The notes beneath the pieces were generated by a model. That model was given only the letters and a program-made list of their open reading frames with translations, was not told the DNA's origin and did not search any database. A program made the translations under genes and the position numbers. Positions 26,619-36,622 of a stretch of DNA of 64,000 nucleotides are shown here, piece after piece; within the stretch, counting starts at the first letter, position 1; every line of letters starts with the position of its first letter. Where the stretch lies: positions 124,001 through 188,000 of the forward strand of contig NZ_WVID01000016.1 of NCBI RefSeq assembly GCF_010091925.1. Direction: 5' to 3'. The DNA comes from Nostoc sp. B(2019) (GTDB lineage Bacteria; Cyanobacteriota; Cyanobacteriia; Cyanobacteriales; Nostocaceae).

Positions 26619-28076
26619 ATGACTCTGGCTGAAACTCCAAACTACAAGAATTCTAGCAATCCTTTTCTTACCCTCAACTACGAAAGCGCCTTGGAATCTC
26701 TAGGCGATGACTACTATGACGAAGTTGCAGCGGCGGAATTTCCTCAACACATCTTGCGTTGGCGTAACGATGCACTGCTACCTCGTTTAGGGCTAGACCC
26801 CCAAGCAGTCACAGACGAAGATTTCATCACAGCCTTTGGCAAATTTGAAGGGCGCAAACCCTTGTTAGCACTACGTTACCACGGCTATCAATTTGGTGAA
26901 TATAATCGGCAGTTGGGTGATGGCAGAGGCTTTCTCTACGGGCAAGTACGCGCCAGTGATGGCGAATTGTACGACTTTGGGACGAAAGGTTCGGGTAGGA
27001 CGCCCTACTCCCGTGGTGGCGACGGTATGCTCACACTTAAAGGCGGGGTACGAGAAGTTTTAGCAGCGGAAGCGCTTCACTACTTGGGAGTACGTACCTC
27101 CCGCTGTCTAACCATGATTGAAACAGGTTTATCCCTTTGGCGAGGCGATGAACCTTCACCTACTCGCTCATCTGTGATGGTCAGGATGAGTAATTCTCAT
27201 ATTCGGTTTGGCACTTTTGAGCGACTGCACTATTTACAGCGTCCAGATTTAGCTAAAAAGTTGTTAGACCATGTAATTGAGCAATATTACCCACACTTAA
27301 ACGCCCAACAAGATAAAGATGTCTTGTTTTACGCTGAATTAGTTCAACGGTTTGCAAAACTAGCAGCACAGTGGATGGCGGCTGGCTTTTGTCATGCAGT
27401 CCTCAATACTGACAATATGTCAATTACAGGAGAGAGCTTTGACTATGGCCCTTATGCATTTATTCCTACTTATGACCCGTACTTTACCGCTGCATATTTT
27501 GACTACTATAGACGCTACTGTTACAGCCATCAACCAAGTATTTGCAAGTTGAATTTAGAAATGCTCCAAGAACCTTTAAAGGCAATTATTGATAAAGGTG
27601 ATTTGGAAGCTGGATTAGCAAGGTTTGATGAGTATTATTATGCTGAATACAGTTCCTTGATGTTGAAAAAGTTGGGTTTTGAGCAATTGCAAAATCCAGA
27701 AGCTAATGAGCTTGTAAATCTAACAGTTGAATTTTTGCAAGATAGCCAAGTTGGTTATCACCAATTTTTTTATGAGATGGCTCGCACTTTTTCATCTAAA
27801 TGGCGTGATGAACCAGGTTTTGTGCTGAATAATTCAGATATTGTGCCAGTACCAGGGGCATCACCAATTTTTGATAATTGGTGCATACTATACCATAAAA
27901 TTTTGAATGGTTTTGATTGCGATCGCATTGATGTAATTGCTCAAACTCTAGCTGAACAAAATCCCAAAACAGTGTTATTAAGACCTGTAATTGAATCTAC
28001 TTGGGAAGCGATTGCTCAAGAAGATAATTGGCAACCTTTTTATGAGTTAGTCAAGCAAATTCAGTCCAGGAGTTAG
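26619..28076 (+). CDS. selO: Protein adenylyltransferase SelO (YdiU/UPF0061)
   Basis: About 485 residues. The pseudokinase-fold blocks are clear: [24 protein letters not shown], then [35 protein letters not shown], and a [25 protein letters not shown] segment with the metal-binding Asn and Asp. SelO transfers AMP to protein hydroxyls and is linked to redox homeostasis. A TTG three codons upstream is open, but the ATG at 26619 is preferred. The protein has no terminal selenocysteine or cysteine motif. Confidence 0.93.
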   Translation: MTLAETPNYKNSSNPFLTLNYESALESLGDDYYDEVAAAEFPQHILRWRNDALLPRLGLDPQAVTDEDFITAFGKFEGRKPLLALRYHGYQFGEYNRQLGDGRGFLYGQVRASDGELYDFGTKGSGRTPYSRGGDGMLTLKGGVREVLAAEALHYLGVRTSRCLTMIETGLSLWRGDEPSPTRSSVMVRMSNSHIRFGTFERLHYLQRPDLAKKLLDHVIEQYYPHLNAQQDKDVLFYAELVQRFAKLAAQWMAAGFCHAVLNTDNMSITGESFDYGPYAFIPTYDPYFTAAYFDYYRRYCYSHQPSICKLNLEMLQEPLKAIIDKGDLEAGLARFDEYYYAEYSSLMLKKLGFEQLQNPEANELVNLTVEFLQDSQVGYHQFFYEMARTFSSKWRDEPGFVLNNSDIVPVPGASPIFDNWCILYHKILNGFDCDRIDVIAQTLAEQNPKTVLLRPVIESTWEAIAQEDNWQPFYELVKQIQSRS

Positions 28077-28093
28077 TCTTAATTTCATATATT

Positions 28094-28143
28094 TGGGAAC
28101 TGGGAATTATTCATAAAACATAATACTAAATACCCAGTACCCA
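28094..28143. terminator. Bidirectional stem-loop terminator
   Basis: TGGGAACTGGGAAT (28094-28107) pairs with ATACCCAGTACCCA (28130-28143) at 12 of 14 positions and is followed by TTTTTG. It lies between convergent selO and the permease gene. Confidence 0.6.
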
Positions 28144-28149
28144 TTTTTG

Positions 28150-29175
28150 TTAATAGCGAATTCGTGGGTCTACATAAGCATTTAAAATATCAATCAAAAT
28201 GCTGGCGCTCACAACGATCGCACCAAAAAATACTAGTACTCCTTGGACTGTGGGATAATCGCGATCGCTAATGGCTTGATACAGTCGATTTGCTAACCCA
28301 GGCCAGGAAAATGTCACCTCTGTCAAAATCGCCCCACCCAACAGAGAAGCAAAGGTTAATCCCAAGACTGTAATCACTGGAATTAGGGCATTTTTTAAGG
28401 CATGGGAAACTAAAATCTTGTTTTCAGCTATGCCTCTAGCTCTAGCTGCTTCTATATAATCTGCTCGTAAGGTTTGCTTTAAATTCACTCGCACAATCCG
28501 CTCAAAAATCCCACTGAGCAAAATTCCTAGGGTGAGACTCGGAAGGGCGAGATGGTGCAAAGATGTGAAAAACTGACTGAAGTTACCACTCAACAAACTA
28601 TCAATTGTATACAACCCAGTGATAGGAGAAGGAGCCGGAAGATTTGGCGGAAAACGGTTGGAATTGGGAAACCAACCCAATTGTACCGAGAAAATCAACT
28701 GCAAAAGCATTCCCGCCCAAAACATCGGAAGTGCGTAGGTGATAATACCAAACAATCGCCCGCCTATATCGAAATATGTTCCAGGACGAGAAGCCGAAAG
28801 AGTACCAACCAAAATTCCAACGATAAGCGCAACCGCCATACTAAACACAGCTAATTCCACCGTCGCCGGGAAATATTGCCCAATTATGTCCCAGACATAC
28901 TGTCCTCGACTCATTAAAGAGGTTCCTAAATCAAAACGCAGTATGTTTCCTAAATAATTAAGGTACTGTAGCCACAATGGAAGGTCTAAACCCAATTGTT
29001 TTCGCAATTCCTCTTTAGCCGCTTCTGGCGCACGTCCACCTAGTATCGCATCTGCTGGATCTCCCGGTGTTGCTCTTAATAAAAGAAAGACAATAGTAAT
29101 GATTGTTAACAGCTGAAGTGGCGCTAAGAGTAAACGAGAAACGATGTAATATTGTAAAGCTTTAGAGCGGGACAT
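28150..29175 (-). CDS. Peptide/nickel ABC transporter permease (DppB/OppB type)
   Basis: 341 residues, about six membrane helices. The first helix and loop (LQLLTIITIVFLLLRATPGDPADAILGGRAPEA) and the EAA-like cytoplasmic loop (ADYIEAARARGIAENKILVSHALKNALIPVITVLG) are typical of the DppB subfamily. It imports oligopeptides or related solutes together with the binding protein encoded immediately upstream. Neither a DppC partner nor ATPases are in the window, so the system is incomplete here. 76 bases of repeat-rich DNA separate it from the binding-protein gene. Confidence 0.92.
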   Translation of the reverse strand: MSRSKALQYYIVSRLLLAPLQLLTIITIVFLLLRATPGDPADAILGGRAPEAAKEELRKQLGLDLPLWLQYLNYLGNILRFDLGTSLMSRGQYVWDIIGQYFPATVELAVFSMAVALIVGILVGTLSASRPGTYFDIGGRLFGIITYALPMFWAGMLLQLIFSVQLGWFPNSNRFPPNLPAPSPITGLYTIDSLLSGNFSQFFTSLHHLALPSLTLGILLSGIFERIVRVNLKQTLRADYIEAARARGIAENKILVSHALKNALIPVITVLGLTFASLLGGAILTEVTFSWPGLANRLYQAISDRDYPTVQGVLVFFGAIVVSASILIDILNAYVDPRIRY

Positions 29176-29182
29176 ATTTTAG

Positions 29183-29214
29183 TTATTTGTTATTTGTCAT
29201 TTGTCATTTGTCAT
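29183..29214. repeat. ATTTGTC heptamer array (STRR)
   Basis: Three to four tandem ATTTGT(T/C) units, followed by an inverted GACAAATGACAAAGG. They lie between the two ABC genes and may form a hairpin in their mRNA. Confidence 0.75.
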
Positions 29215-29251
29215 GAATAAAAACAAAGGACAAATGACAAAGGACTGTTGA

Positions 29252-30904
29252 CTACTTTTTAATTGTCTTGTAAATCAGATTTTGAGTAGGGTCAAGTTGG
29301 GTGTTACTAACGCCTTTTTGAGCAAACACATAATCTTTGTTTTGCCATAAAGGAACGTAAGGAACATCAGTAGCTACTTGCGTTTGAATTTGTGTAAAGA
29401 TTTTCTGACGTGCTTCAGGATTTTGCTCTTGGCGTTGTTGGTCAATTAGCTTATTTACAGCTTCACTATAGTAAAACGAACCTTGAGTTTGACTGCCTCC
29501 ATCTTCGCATCCTTTAGCATCTGACCCTTTCTGGCAAGATAAAAATGGCTGTACATAATTATCGGGGTCTAAAAAGTCTGGATACCAATCAAGTAAAGCT
29601 GCCGGATATAAACCCCTGGAAATATCTTTGAAGAAAGTAGGGGCTTCCACAGGGGTAACTTCAAATTGTAATATTCCATCCATCTTTGTATCAGCAAGAG
29701 ATTTAAGTATCTGTGCTGCCAAACTACGAGTAGGTGAACTAGAAGGATACCAAATTTGTACTCTTGCGGGATTTTCTTTAGAGAAACCAGCAGTAGTTAA
29801 CAATTGTTTCGCCCTATCCAAATTAGCATCACCATATTTATCTTTAAATAATGGCTGGGAAACGTTAAATGTAGTGGGAATCATGCTGTAAAGCGGATCA
29901 GCTTGACCATACAAAGCTCGCTGCATAATTAGTGGACGGTCAATCATTGAGGCGATCGCAGCTCGAACTTCTGGTTGATCTAAAGGCTTTTGATTCCGGT
30001 TCAGCACTAAATAACTTACTACACTACCCTGAGCAGTGATCGCCTGCCAATCCCCCTTTTTACCACCTTCCTCTAAACTGCGAACTTGATCTGGTTGCAG
30101 GGATAAATAAGCTACATCTACTGCACCTGTACGGAAGGCGTTAAATAAATTAACCGGACTAGTCTGGATTTGGACGTTAATGCCTTTATTAGCTGGTTTT
30201 TCTCCCCAATACTTATCAAACACATCAAATCGTAGTGAATCAGTGCCATACTGCGCTAATTTGTAAGGCCCAGTCCCCACAAAAATATTTGGCTTAAATT
30301 TACCCGCACCAATTTCATAAGCTTTGGGCGAGACTGCACACACTCCAGAAAACGCCAACAGTGAGGGAAAGGCTGCAAAAGGCTTTTTCAACTTAATTGT
30401 TAACTCAGACTCGCCTGTGGCTTTCACGGAGTCCACTGTATCAGCAAGTAAGAAGGAAGGTTTACCCTTGTTTTCAATAAAGCGCTGGATACTAAACTCC
30501 ATTGCTTTGGCGTTGAAGGGAGTCCCATCGTGAAAAACTACTTCCTTACGTAAGGGGATAGTATAAGTCAAACTATCTTGACTTACTTTTGGTAATGCTG
30601 TGGCTAGTTGAGGCTGAATTTCGGTGCTTCCTGGTTCGTAAGTATAGAGGCGATCGCTCATATTAAATACTAAACCCAAAGATGCCAACTCATAAGCATC
30701 CGCCGGATCGAGGGTTCTCGGCTTCGCTGTTGTACCTATAGTAATGCGACCGTCACCCGTAGGGCTACTCACAGAACCAGATGGTGGGATAGTAGTCTGT
30801 GGGCGAGGAGCACAACTCACAACTAACAATAAACATAGACAGAACAAAGATAGGAATTGTGTAATCCGACCCCACTGTCTTACGGAAAAGGAAAACCAGG
30901 TCAT
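29252..30904 (-). CDS. Extracellular peptide-binding lipoprotein (SBP family 5)
   Basis: About 550 residues. A signal peptide with lipobox (FLSLFCLCLLLVVSC) anchors the protein in the cytoplasmic membrane. The SBP_bac_5 fold follows: ITIGTTAKPRTLDPADAYELASLGLVFN, PSLLAFSGVCAVSPKAYE, VGTGPYKLAQYG and the C-terminal YVPLWQNKDYVFAQKGV. It would bind oligopeptides or similar ligands and deliver them to the DppB-type permease encoded just downstream. An open frame extends 11 codons further, but the ATG at 30904 gives a better signal peptide. Confidence 0.92.
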   Translation of the reverse strand: MTWFSFSVRQWGRITQFLSLFCLCLLLVVSCAPRPQTTIPPSGSVSSPTGDGRITIGTTAKPRTLDPADAYELASLGLVFNMSDRLYTYEPGSTEIQPQLATALPKVSQDSLTYTIPLRKEVVFHDGTPFNAKAMEFSIQRFIENKGKPSFLLADTVDSVKATGESELTIKLKKPFAAFPSLLAFSGVCAVSPKAYEIGAGKFKPNIFVGTGPYKLAQYGTDSLRFDVFDKYWGEKPANKGINVQIQTSPVNLFNAFRTGAVDVAYLSLQPDQVRSLEEGGKKGDWQAITAQGSVVSYLVLNRNQKPLDQPEVRAAIASMIDRPLIMQRALYGQADPLYSMIPTTFNVSQPLFKDKYGDANLDRAKQLLTTAGFSKENPARVQIWYPSSSPTRSLAAQILKSLADTKMDGILQFEVTPVEAPTFFKDISRGLYPAALLDWYPDFLDPDNYVQPFLSCQKGSDAKGCEDGGSQTQGSFYYSEAVNKLIDQQRQEQNPEARQKIFTQIQTQVATDVPYVPLWQNKDYVFAQKGVSNTQLDPTQNLIYKTIKK

Positions 30905-31433
30905 ATCATCAAGATTTTTGAAATTAGCGGTCAGCAATTATATTATGTTTTTGTCTATCATGCTAAATTTTTACAATTAATTTCAGCAATGCCTGTGGGG
31001 AAGCAGATACGTAGAAATAAATATAACTTGCCTTTTGAGTAGAGAGACATTTTTCTATACTATTTTCTTTATGACTCTATGGAGTTTAGCTGTCTAAATC
31101 AAAGATTTTTCGTGGATATTAAACTTTATAGTCAAGTTTATTACCATTAAGAGAGAGTACTATTTTGTTACACAAAATCATTGACAAGAATATAGAGTTT
31201 TATATTTGTTGAGGACGTAAACATTTTTATTTAATTAGAATTTCAAATATTGATTAAATTTATCGTAAATTCATAATTACTGGGGAATAGCTTTGTTAAG
31301 CTTTGACCGTAGCCCAAGTAATGTACATTAAAAACTTCACTTACAAATATCGTGTTTATACATCAACAACTGAAGCGATCGCGGTATATATTGTGAACAA
31401 CAGATTGAAAGTCTAAATAGTGAGACTAAGACC
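30905..31433. other. AT-rich intergenic region
   Basis: 530 bases between divergent genes, very AT-rich. It presumably contains promoters for the binding-protein gene and the 31434 gene. No repeat or RNA gene was recognised. Confidence 0.6.
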
Positions 31434-31760
31434 GTGAAATATTTCTTTCTATCTGAGGGATGGACGGTTGCCAGAGTGTGGGCATCTGATGGACTCTGGC
31501 AAATCACTGCATGGCGACGCCAACCAGATATTCAGCGAATGAATGTTTGCTTAGTAGAACAAAACGAATTGTTATGGCTTTATCGAGTCGAAGAGGCTAT
31601 TTTAACCGTCGAAGTGAAGCCAACAACACCAGTAATCGCCAGTAAGACCATTGGTCAAGTAGTACTTAAGCGTCTAATGAGTGCCGAACAGGTAATCGAA
31701 CGCTTAGGTACGGCTGAAGCAAAGTGTCAGTTGCAAAATATTCAATCGGTGGTTCAGTGA
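31434..31760 (+). CDS. Conserved small cyanobacterial protein, unknown function
   Basis: 108 residues from a GTG (KYFFLSEGWTVARVWASDGLW). It has several Trp residues and a compact beta-rich appearance (WLYRVEEAILTVEVKP), and ends with a helical SAEQVIERLGTAEAKCQLQNIQ. No signal or membrane segment. It precedes psbB by about 470 bases and is probably transcribed separately. No function proposed. Confidence 0.7.
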   Translation: MKYFFLSEGWTVARVWASDGLWQITAWRRQPDIQRMNVCLVEQNELLWLYRVEEAILTVEVKPTTPVIASKTIGQVVLKRLMSAEQVIERLGTAEAKCQLQNIQSVVQ

Positions 31761-32232
31761 GAAATGGGGCATTGCAGAAAAGGAAGGGGTAAGGGGTAAA
31801 AGTAAAAACCATCCCTTTACCCTTTAACCTTTTCCCCTTGTCCCTCTGCCTCTTGACCCTTGACTCCCTTCAATCACCCTCGTAAACATACGCAAACTAG
31901 ATTTTTAACTGGGACTGGTAGCGAAATATCTGGAACATGCTACGCGATCGCATCAATTTACACGCTTGCAAACAGTTCCATCAATAGTTACACTTTTTAA
32001 AACATTCTCATTTTTGCTTGGCGATGGCTACCCTACTGGGTATAACTCCCGAAGCGAGTAAAGCGTTGCCAAACTACCCACACTGTCTAACTTATTAAGA
32101 CTAAGTTGTGGTAAGACTCTGGTAGCAATAACAAAAAACAAGAGAGAGTTTTATGAGTGACGGCTTCCGTTACTTATAGCCTCAGTAAGAAAATTGCTTT
32201 GTAAACTAACTCATCGAGGAGGAGCGTAGTCG
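31761..32232. other. psbB upstream region with repeats and a tiny upstream ORF
   Basis: 470 bases. The first 110 are intergenic STRR-like DNA (AGGGGTAAGGGGTAAA, then CCCTTTACCCTTTAACC, which can fold back). The last ~120 hold an 8-codon frame (32153-32179, MSDGFRYL) with a purine-rich ribosome site. Just before psbB is a strong GAGGAGGAG site. Confidence 0.6.
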
Positions 32233-33762
32233 ATGGGACTACCCTGGTACCGAGTACATACAGTAGTTCTGAATGATCCGGGGCGACTGATTTCTGTACA
32301 CTTGATGCACACAGCGTTGGTGGCAGGCTGGGCTGGTTCAATGGCACTGTACGAACTGGCCGTTTTTGACCCCAGCGATCCTGTTCTCAATCCCATGTGG
32401 CGACAAGGAATGTTCGTGCTGCCCTTCATGGCACGTTTAGGCGTTACCCAATCATGGGGTGGTTGGAACGTTACTGGTGGCCCAGCAACCGATCCCGGTT
32501 TCTGGTCATTTGAAGGCGTCGCCGCAGCTCACATTGTTCTTTCAGGTCTATTATTCCTAGCTGCCGTTTGGCACTGGGTTTACTGGGATTTGGAACTCTT
32601 TAGAGATCCTCGTACTGGTGAACCTGCCCTAGATTTGCCAAAGATGTTTGGCATTCACCTGTTCTTATCTGGTCTACTTTGTTTTGGTTTTGGTGCTTTT
32701 CACCTTACCGGACTATTTGGCCCGGGAATGTGGGTTTCTGACGCCTATGGAGTCACTGGCAGCATACAGGCAGTAGCACCGGAATGGGGCCCAGATGGAT
32801 TTAACCCATACAACCCTGGTGGTATTGTGGCTCACCACATTGCTGCTGGCGTTGTTGGTATTATTGCAGGCTTATTTCACCTCACAGTACGACCCCCCGA
32901 ACGGCTCTACAAAGCCCTACGGATGGGGAACATCGAAACTGTACTTTCTAGCAGTATTGCCGCAGTATTCTTTGCCGCTTTTGTAGTAGCGGGAACTATG
33001 TGGTACGGCAACGCTACTACCCCCATTGAACTGTTTGGCCCTACCCGCTACCAATGGGATCAAAGCTACTTCCATCAGGAAATAGAGCGCCGCGTCCAAA
33101 CTAGCGTTGCCCAAGGTGCAACTCTGTCTCAAGCTTGGTCGCAGATTCCAGAAAAACTGGCTTTCTACGATTATGTCGGCAATAGCCCTGCAAAAGGTGG
33201 TCTATTCCGTACAGGTGCTATGGACAAGGGTGATGGTATTGCCCAGTCTTGGCAAGGACACGCAGTGTTCAAAGATTCGGAAGGACGGGAATTGACCGTG
33301 CGTCGTCTCCCCAACTTCTTTGAAACTTTCCCAGTAATCTTGACTGATGCGGATGGAGTTGTCCGCGCTGATATTCCTTTCCGTCGAGCAGAATCTAAGT
33401 ACAGCTTTGAGCAATCTGGTGTCACCGTTAGCTTTTATGGCGGTAATCTGAATGGTCAAACCTTTACAGAGCCGGCTGATGTGAAGAAATATGCTCGTAA
33501 GGCTCAAGGCGGTGAAATCTTTGAATTTGACCGGGAAACTTTGAACTCTGATGGTGTATTCCGCACTAGTCCTAGAGGTTGGTTTACCTTTGGACATGCC
33601 GTATTTGCTCTGTTATTCTTCTTTGGTCATCTCTGGCATGGTGCTCGGACAATCTACCGAGACGTGTTTGCTGGTGTCGATGCGGATCTAGAAGAACAAG
33701 TTGAGTGGGGTCTGTTCCAGAAAGTGGGTGATAAGTCAACCCGCCGGAAGGAAGCTCTCTAA
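32233..33762 (+). CDS. psbB: Photosystem II CP47 chlorophyll apoprotein
   Basis: 509 residues, the standard length. The N-terminus [19 protein letters not shown] and six transmembrane helices with chlorophyll-ligating His residues (for example [52 protein letters not shown]) are visible. A large lumenal loop of about 190 residues lies between helices 5 and 6, and [20 protein letters not shown] is at the end. It is a core antenna of PSII in the thylakoid membrane. A strong GAGGAGGAG ribosome site precedes the ATG. psbT follows. Confidence 0.99.
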   Translation: MGLPWYRVHTVVLNDPGRLISVHLMHTALVAGWAGSMALYELAVFDPSDPVLNPMWRQGMFVLPFMARLGVTQSWGGWNVTGGPATDPGFWSFEGVAAAHIVLSGLLFLAAVWHWVYWDLELFRDPRTGEPALDLPKMFGIHLFLSGLLCFGFGAFHLTGLFGPGMWVSDAYGVTGSIQAVAPEWGPDGFNPYNPGGIVAHHIAAGVVGIIAGLFHLTVRPPERLYKALRMGNIETVLSSSIAAVFFAAFVVAGTMWYGNATTPIELFGPTRYQWDQSYFHQEIERRVQTSVAQGATLSQAWSQIPEKLAFYDYVGNSPAKGGLFRTGAMDKGDGIAQSWQGHAVFKDSEGRELTVRRLPNFFETFPVILTDADGVVRADIPFRRAESKYSFEQSGVTVSFYGGNLNGQTFTEPADVKKYARKAQGGEIFEFDRETLNSDGVFRTSPRGWFTFGHAVFALLFFFGHLWHGARTIYRDVFAGVDADLEEQVEWGLFQKVGDKSTRRKEAL

Positions 33763-33767
33763 TTATT

Positions 33768-33885
33768 GGGGACTGGGGACTGGGAACTGATGACTAGTGA
33801 CTGGTGACTGGTGACTGGGGGATTAAGATGAAGAAATTCCAATACCCAATCCCTAATACCCAGTACCCAATACCTAATCCCCTAG
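33768..33885. repeat. Tandem heptamer repeats between psbB and psbT
   Basis: GGGGACT and GGTGACT units are repeated several times, followed by CCAATACCCA units. GGGGGATTAA and CTAATCCCCT can pair as the base of a stem. Confidence 0.75.
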
Positions 33886-33930
33886 CTTGGTACAATATCA
33901 TTACTGGCTGGATAGGTAGGAACTTGTAAT

Positions 33931-34035
33931 ATGGAAAGCGTTGCATACATTTTGATTTTGACCCTGGCAATAGGAGTTCTCTTCTTTGCGATCGCATTTC
34001 GCGAACCCCCCCGCTTTGAAAAGAAAGATAAATAA
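33931..34035 (+). CDS. psbT: Photosystem II reaction center protein T
   Basis: 34 residues beginning [18 protein letters not shown] and ending in the basic [12 protein letters not shown]: one transmembrane helix plus a charged C-terminus, exactly the PsbT pattern. PsbT sits at the PSII dimer interface near D1/D2 and CP47. It lies 168 bases after psbB on the same strand, the usual cyanobacterial order, and is followed by a strong terminator. Confidence 0.97.
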   Translation: MESVAYILILTLAIGVLFFAIAFREPPRFEKKDK

Positions 34036-34073
34036 GTCTCTATTGCCCAATTTTTAGGCGAATCTAAACTAAG

Positions 34074-34107
34074 TATCCGTTGCTACAACATTTAGTAGCA
34101 ACGGATA
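34074..34107 (+). terminator. Rho-independent terminator of psbB-psbT
   Basis: A 13-bp perfect stem, TATCCGTTGCTAC/GTAGCAACGGATA, with an 8-base loop, then TTTTTATTTTTG. Confidence 0.9.
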
Positions 34108-34337
34108 TTTTTATTTTTGTCATTTTTTTAGTTGTAACTACTAACCAATAACCAACGAGCAATCATTTGATATGTGATATAATTTTCTATCTGGGAGTTA
34201 ATATGTGTTAATACTAGCCTTTGTGCGCTAGGATGGAAAAAGATGTGAGTGTAAACTACCATAAAGACGCTTGCATATACATAGCATAGCGCTTGTTGCA
34301 CAACCTTTACGGAGACTAGAACCGGGAACAAATCAGC

Positions 34338-35600
34338 ATGGTCAATCAGAATTTAACCGCTCCAGAAATTGGATTTACTCACGAAGATTTCGCTGCTCTA
34401 CTTGACAAATACGACTATCATTTTAGCCCTGGTGATATAGTACCAGGAACAGTTTTCAGTATAGAGCCGCGCGGCGCTCTGATTGACATTGGTGCTAAAA
34501 CAGCAGCATATATACCTATACAGGAAATGTCTATTAACCGGGTAGACAGCCCGGAAGAAGTATTACAGTCGAACGAAACGCGAGAATTTTTCATTCTCAC
34601 CGATGAAAACGAAGATGGTCAATTAACCCTTTCCATTCGCCGTATTGAATATATGCGGGCTTGGGAGCGCGTAAGGCAGTTGCAAGCAGAAGATGCGACT
34701 GTGCGTTCTGGCGTATTTGCGACCAATCGCGGGGGAGCATTGGTAAGAATTGAGGGTTTACGTGGCTTTATCCCCGGTTCTCACATCAGCACTCGCAAAC
34801 CTAAAGAAGAATTGGTAGGTGAAGAACTACCATTAAAATTCCTAGAAGTAGACGAAGAACGTAACCGCCTAGTTCTATCTCATCGTCGGGCGTTGGTTGA
34901 GCGCAAGATGAACCGCTTGGAAGTCGGCGAAGTAGTAATTGGTACGGTTCGTGGCATCAAACCTTATGGTGCGTTTATCGATATTGGCGGTGTCAGTGGT
35001 CTACTGCACATCTCGGAGATTTCTCACGAACATATTGATACACCTCACAGCGTATTCAATGTCAATGATGAAGTGAAAGTGATGATCATTGACTTGGATG
35101 CAGAAAGAGGTCGGATTTCCCTTTCTACCAAGCAGTTAGAACCAGAACCCGGTGACATGATTAAGAACCGCGATTTGGTTTATGATAAAGCCGAAGAAAT
35201 GGCTGCTAAGTATCGGGAACAGCTGCTAGCTAAACAGCAAGGTACTACAGCTACACCTGCTGCACCTGCGGAAGCTGATGCGATCGCTGAAGAAGATATT
35301 CCATCTGCAATGGAAGAAGTTGAAGAAGAAATTCCAACTGCAACCGAAACTGAAGAAAACATTTCAGCAGTAGCTCAAGAAGAAATTCCAGCTGCAACCG
35401 AAACTGAAGAAAATATTTCAGCAGTAGCTCAAGAAGAAATTCCAGCTGCAACCGAAACTGAAGAAAATATTTCAGCAGTAGCTCAAGAAGAAATTCCAGC
35501 TGCAACTGAAACTGAAGAAAATATTTCAGCAGTAGCTCAAGAAGAAGTTCCAGCTGCAACTGAAACTGAAGAAGAAATTCCAGTAGCTATTGAAGAGTAA
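34338..35600 (+). CDS. rpsA: 30S ribosomal protein S1 with repetitive acidic C-terminal tail
   Basis: 420 residues. Three S1 RNA-binding domains lie at about residues 30-105 (GDIVPGTVFSIEPRGALIDIGAKTAAYIP), 115-185 (RSGVFATNRGGALVRIEGLRGFIPGSHI) and 195-270 (GEVVIGTVRGIKPYGAFIDIGGVSGLLHISEI). S1 recruits mRNA to the 30S subunit. From residue 330 the protein carries four near-identical 18-residue units (EEIPAATETEENISAVAQ) and a partial fifth, adding an acidic tail absent from the conserved core. A strong terminator follows. Confidence 0.95.
   Translation: MVNQNLTAPEIGFTHEDFAALLDKYDYHFSPGDIVPGTVFSIEPRGALIDIGAKTAAYIPIQEMSINRVDSPEEVLQSNETREFFILTDENEDGQLTLSIRRIEYMRAWERVRQLQAEDATVRSGVFATNRGGALVRIEGLRGFIPGSHISTRKPKEELVGEELPLKFLEVDEERNRLVLSHRRALVERKMNRLEVGEVVIGTVRGIKPYGAFIDIGGVSGLLHISEISHEHIDTPHSVFNVNDEVKVMIIDLDAERGRISLSTKQLEPEPGDMIKNRDLVYDKAEEMAAKYREQLLAKQQGTTATPAAPAEADAIAEEDIPSAMEEVEEEIPTATETEENISAVAQEEIPAATETEENISAVAQEEIPAATETEENISAVAQEEIPAATETEENISAVAQEEVPAATETEEEIPVAIEE
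35325..35597 (+). repeat. 54-bp coding tandem repeats in the rpsA tail
   Basis: Four consecutive 54-bp units (35325-35540) plus a partial unit to 35597, differing by only a few bases, all in frame. Confidence 0.95.
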
Positions 35601-35648
35601 TACATTTATAGTTTTACTTGTCTGTAATTAAAAGTATCAAAGCATAAT

Positions 35649-35673
35649 AAAAAGAGGGATTTTCCCTCTTTTT
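35649..35673 (+). terminator. Rho-independent terminator of rpsA
   Basis: AAAAAGAGGGA (35649-35659), loop TTT, TCCCTCTTTTT (35663-35673), followed by more T residues. Confidence 0.88.
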
Positions 35674-35739
35674 TTATGGTAGAGAATTGGTAAAAGTTAG
35701 GCATAAAGCTTTATAAATTAATAAGCGGGGTCGGATCTT

Positions 35740-36474
35740 TTGGTAACTATAAAATGTGGAAACATCAAGTTTCCAAATATCCAGGCAATTTTGTTTGACA
35801 AAAACGGTACTCTAGAAGATTCCGAAACGTATTTGCGATCGCTAGCACAAAGAGGAGCGCGGTTAATAGACGCTCAAATTCCCGGAATCGGCGAACCCCT
35901 ATTAATGGCATTCGGCATCAATGGTAATAATCTAGATCCAGCGGGTTTAATCTCGGTAGCTAGTCGTCGTGAAACAGAAGTTGCGGCTGCGGCATATATT
36001 GCTGAAACTGGTAGGGGATGGTTTGAGTCCTTAGAAATAGCTCGTCAAGCTTTGGATGAAGCTGAAAAATACATTGGAAGAACTCCTTCACCTTTATTTG
36101 TAGGTAGCTTGGAAGTGTTGAAATATCTCCGGGAAAGAGGACTGAAACTTGGCATCCTCTCAGCAGCGACAACTCAAGAAGTGCGTAAGTTTGTTGCAGA
36201 TCACCAGTTAAGCGATTACATCCAGCTGGAAATGGGAGTAGATGAGGGGCCGAGTAAACCAGATCCCATACTATTTGTGCAAGCTTGTCAAGCTTTAGGG
36301 GTTGAACCGAGCACTACGTTGATGGTAGGAGATTCTGTTGGAGACATGCAAATGGCGCGTAATGCCAAAGCCGCAGGTTGTATTGGTATCACTTGGGTAG
36401 GTAAGTCAGAAAATGTCCAAGGTGCGGATGTGGTAATTCATCAACTTGAAGAAATCCAAATTTTAGAAGCTTAA
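35740..36474 (+). CDS. HAD-superfamily hydrolase (phosphoglycolate-phosphatase-like)
   Basis: 244 residues from a TTG start (MVTIKCGNIKFPNIQAILFDKNGTL). HAD motif I reads FDKNGTL, with Asn replacing the second Asp of the usual DxDGT. Motif II is LGILSAAT, motif III the Lys in GPSKPDP, and motif IV MVGDSVGDMQMARNA. A helical cap of about 90 residues follows motif I. The Asp-to-Asn change in the second acid/base position is unusual and may alter activity. It acts on a small phosphorylated substrate if active. It follows rpsA with its own promoter probable. Confidence 0.85.
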   Translation: MVTIKCGNIKFPNIQAILFDKNGTLEDSETYLRSLAQRGARLIDAQIPGIGEPLLMAFGINGNNLDPAGLISVASRRETEVAAAAYIAETGRGWFESLEIARQALDEAEKYIGRTPSPLFVGSLEVLKYLRERGLKLGILSAATTQEVRKFVADHQLSDYIQLEMGVDEGPSKPDPILFVQACQALGVEPSTTLMVGDSVGDMQMARNAKAAGCIGITWVGKSENVQGADVVIHQLEEIQILEA

Positions 36475-36622
36475 TTTAGTTTTAGCGATCGCTTCATCTC
36501 TAACTATAGACCAGCGACGCTACTACTAAATCCCCAAGTCTGTAATAAATAATACAGATGGAGGTAGCCTGATGAGGCTATAGATAGTTCAGATAACAAT
36601 TACACCGTAGAAGCGAAAGTTT

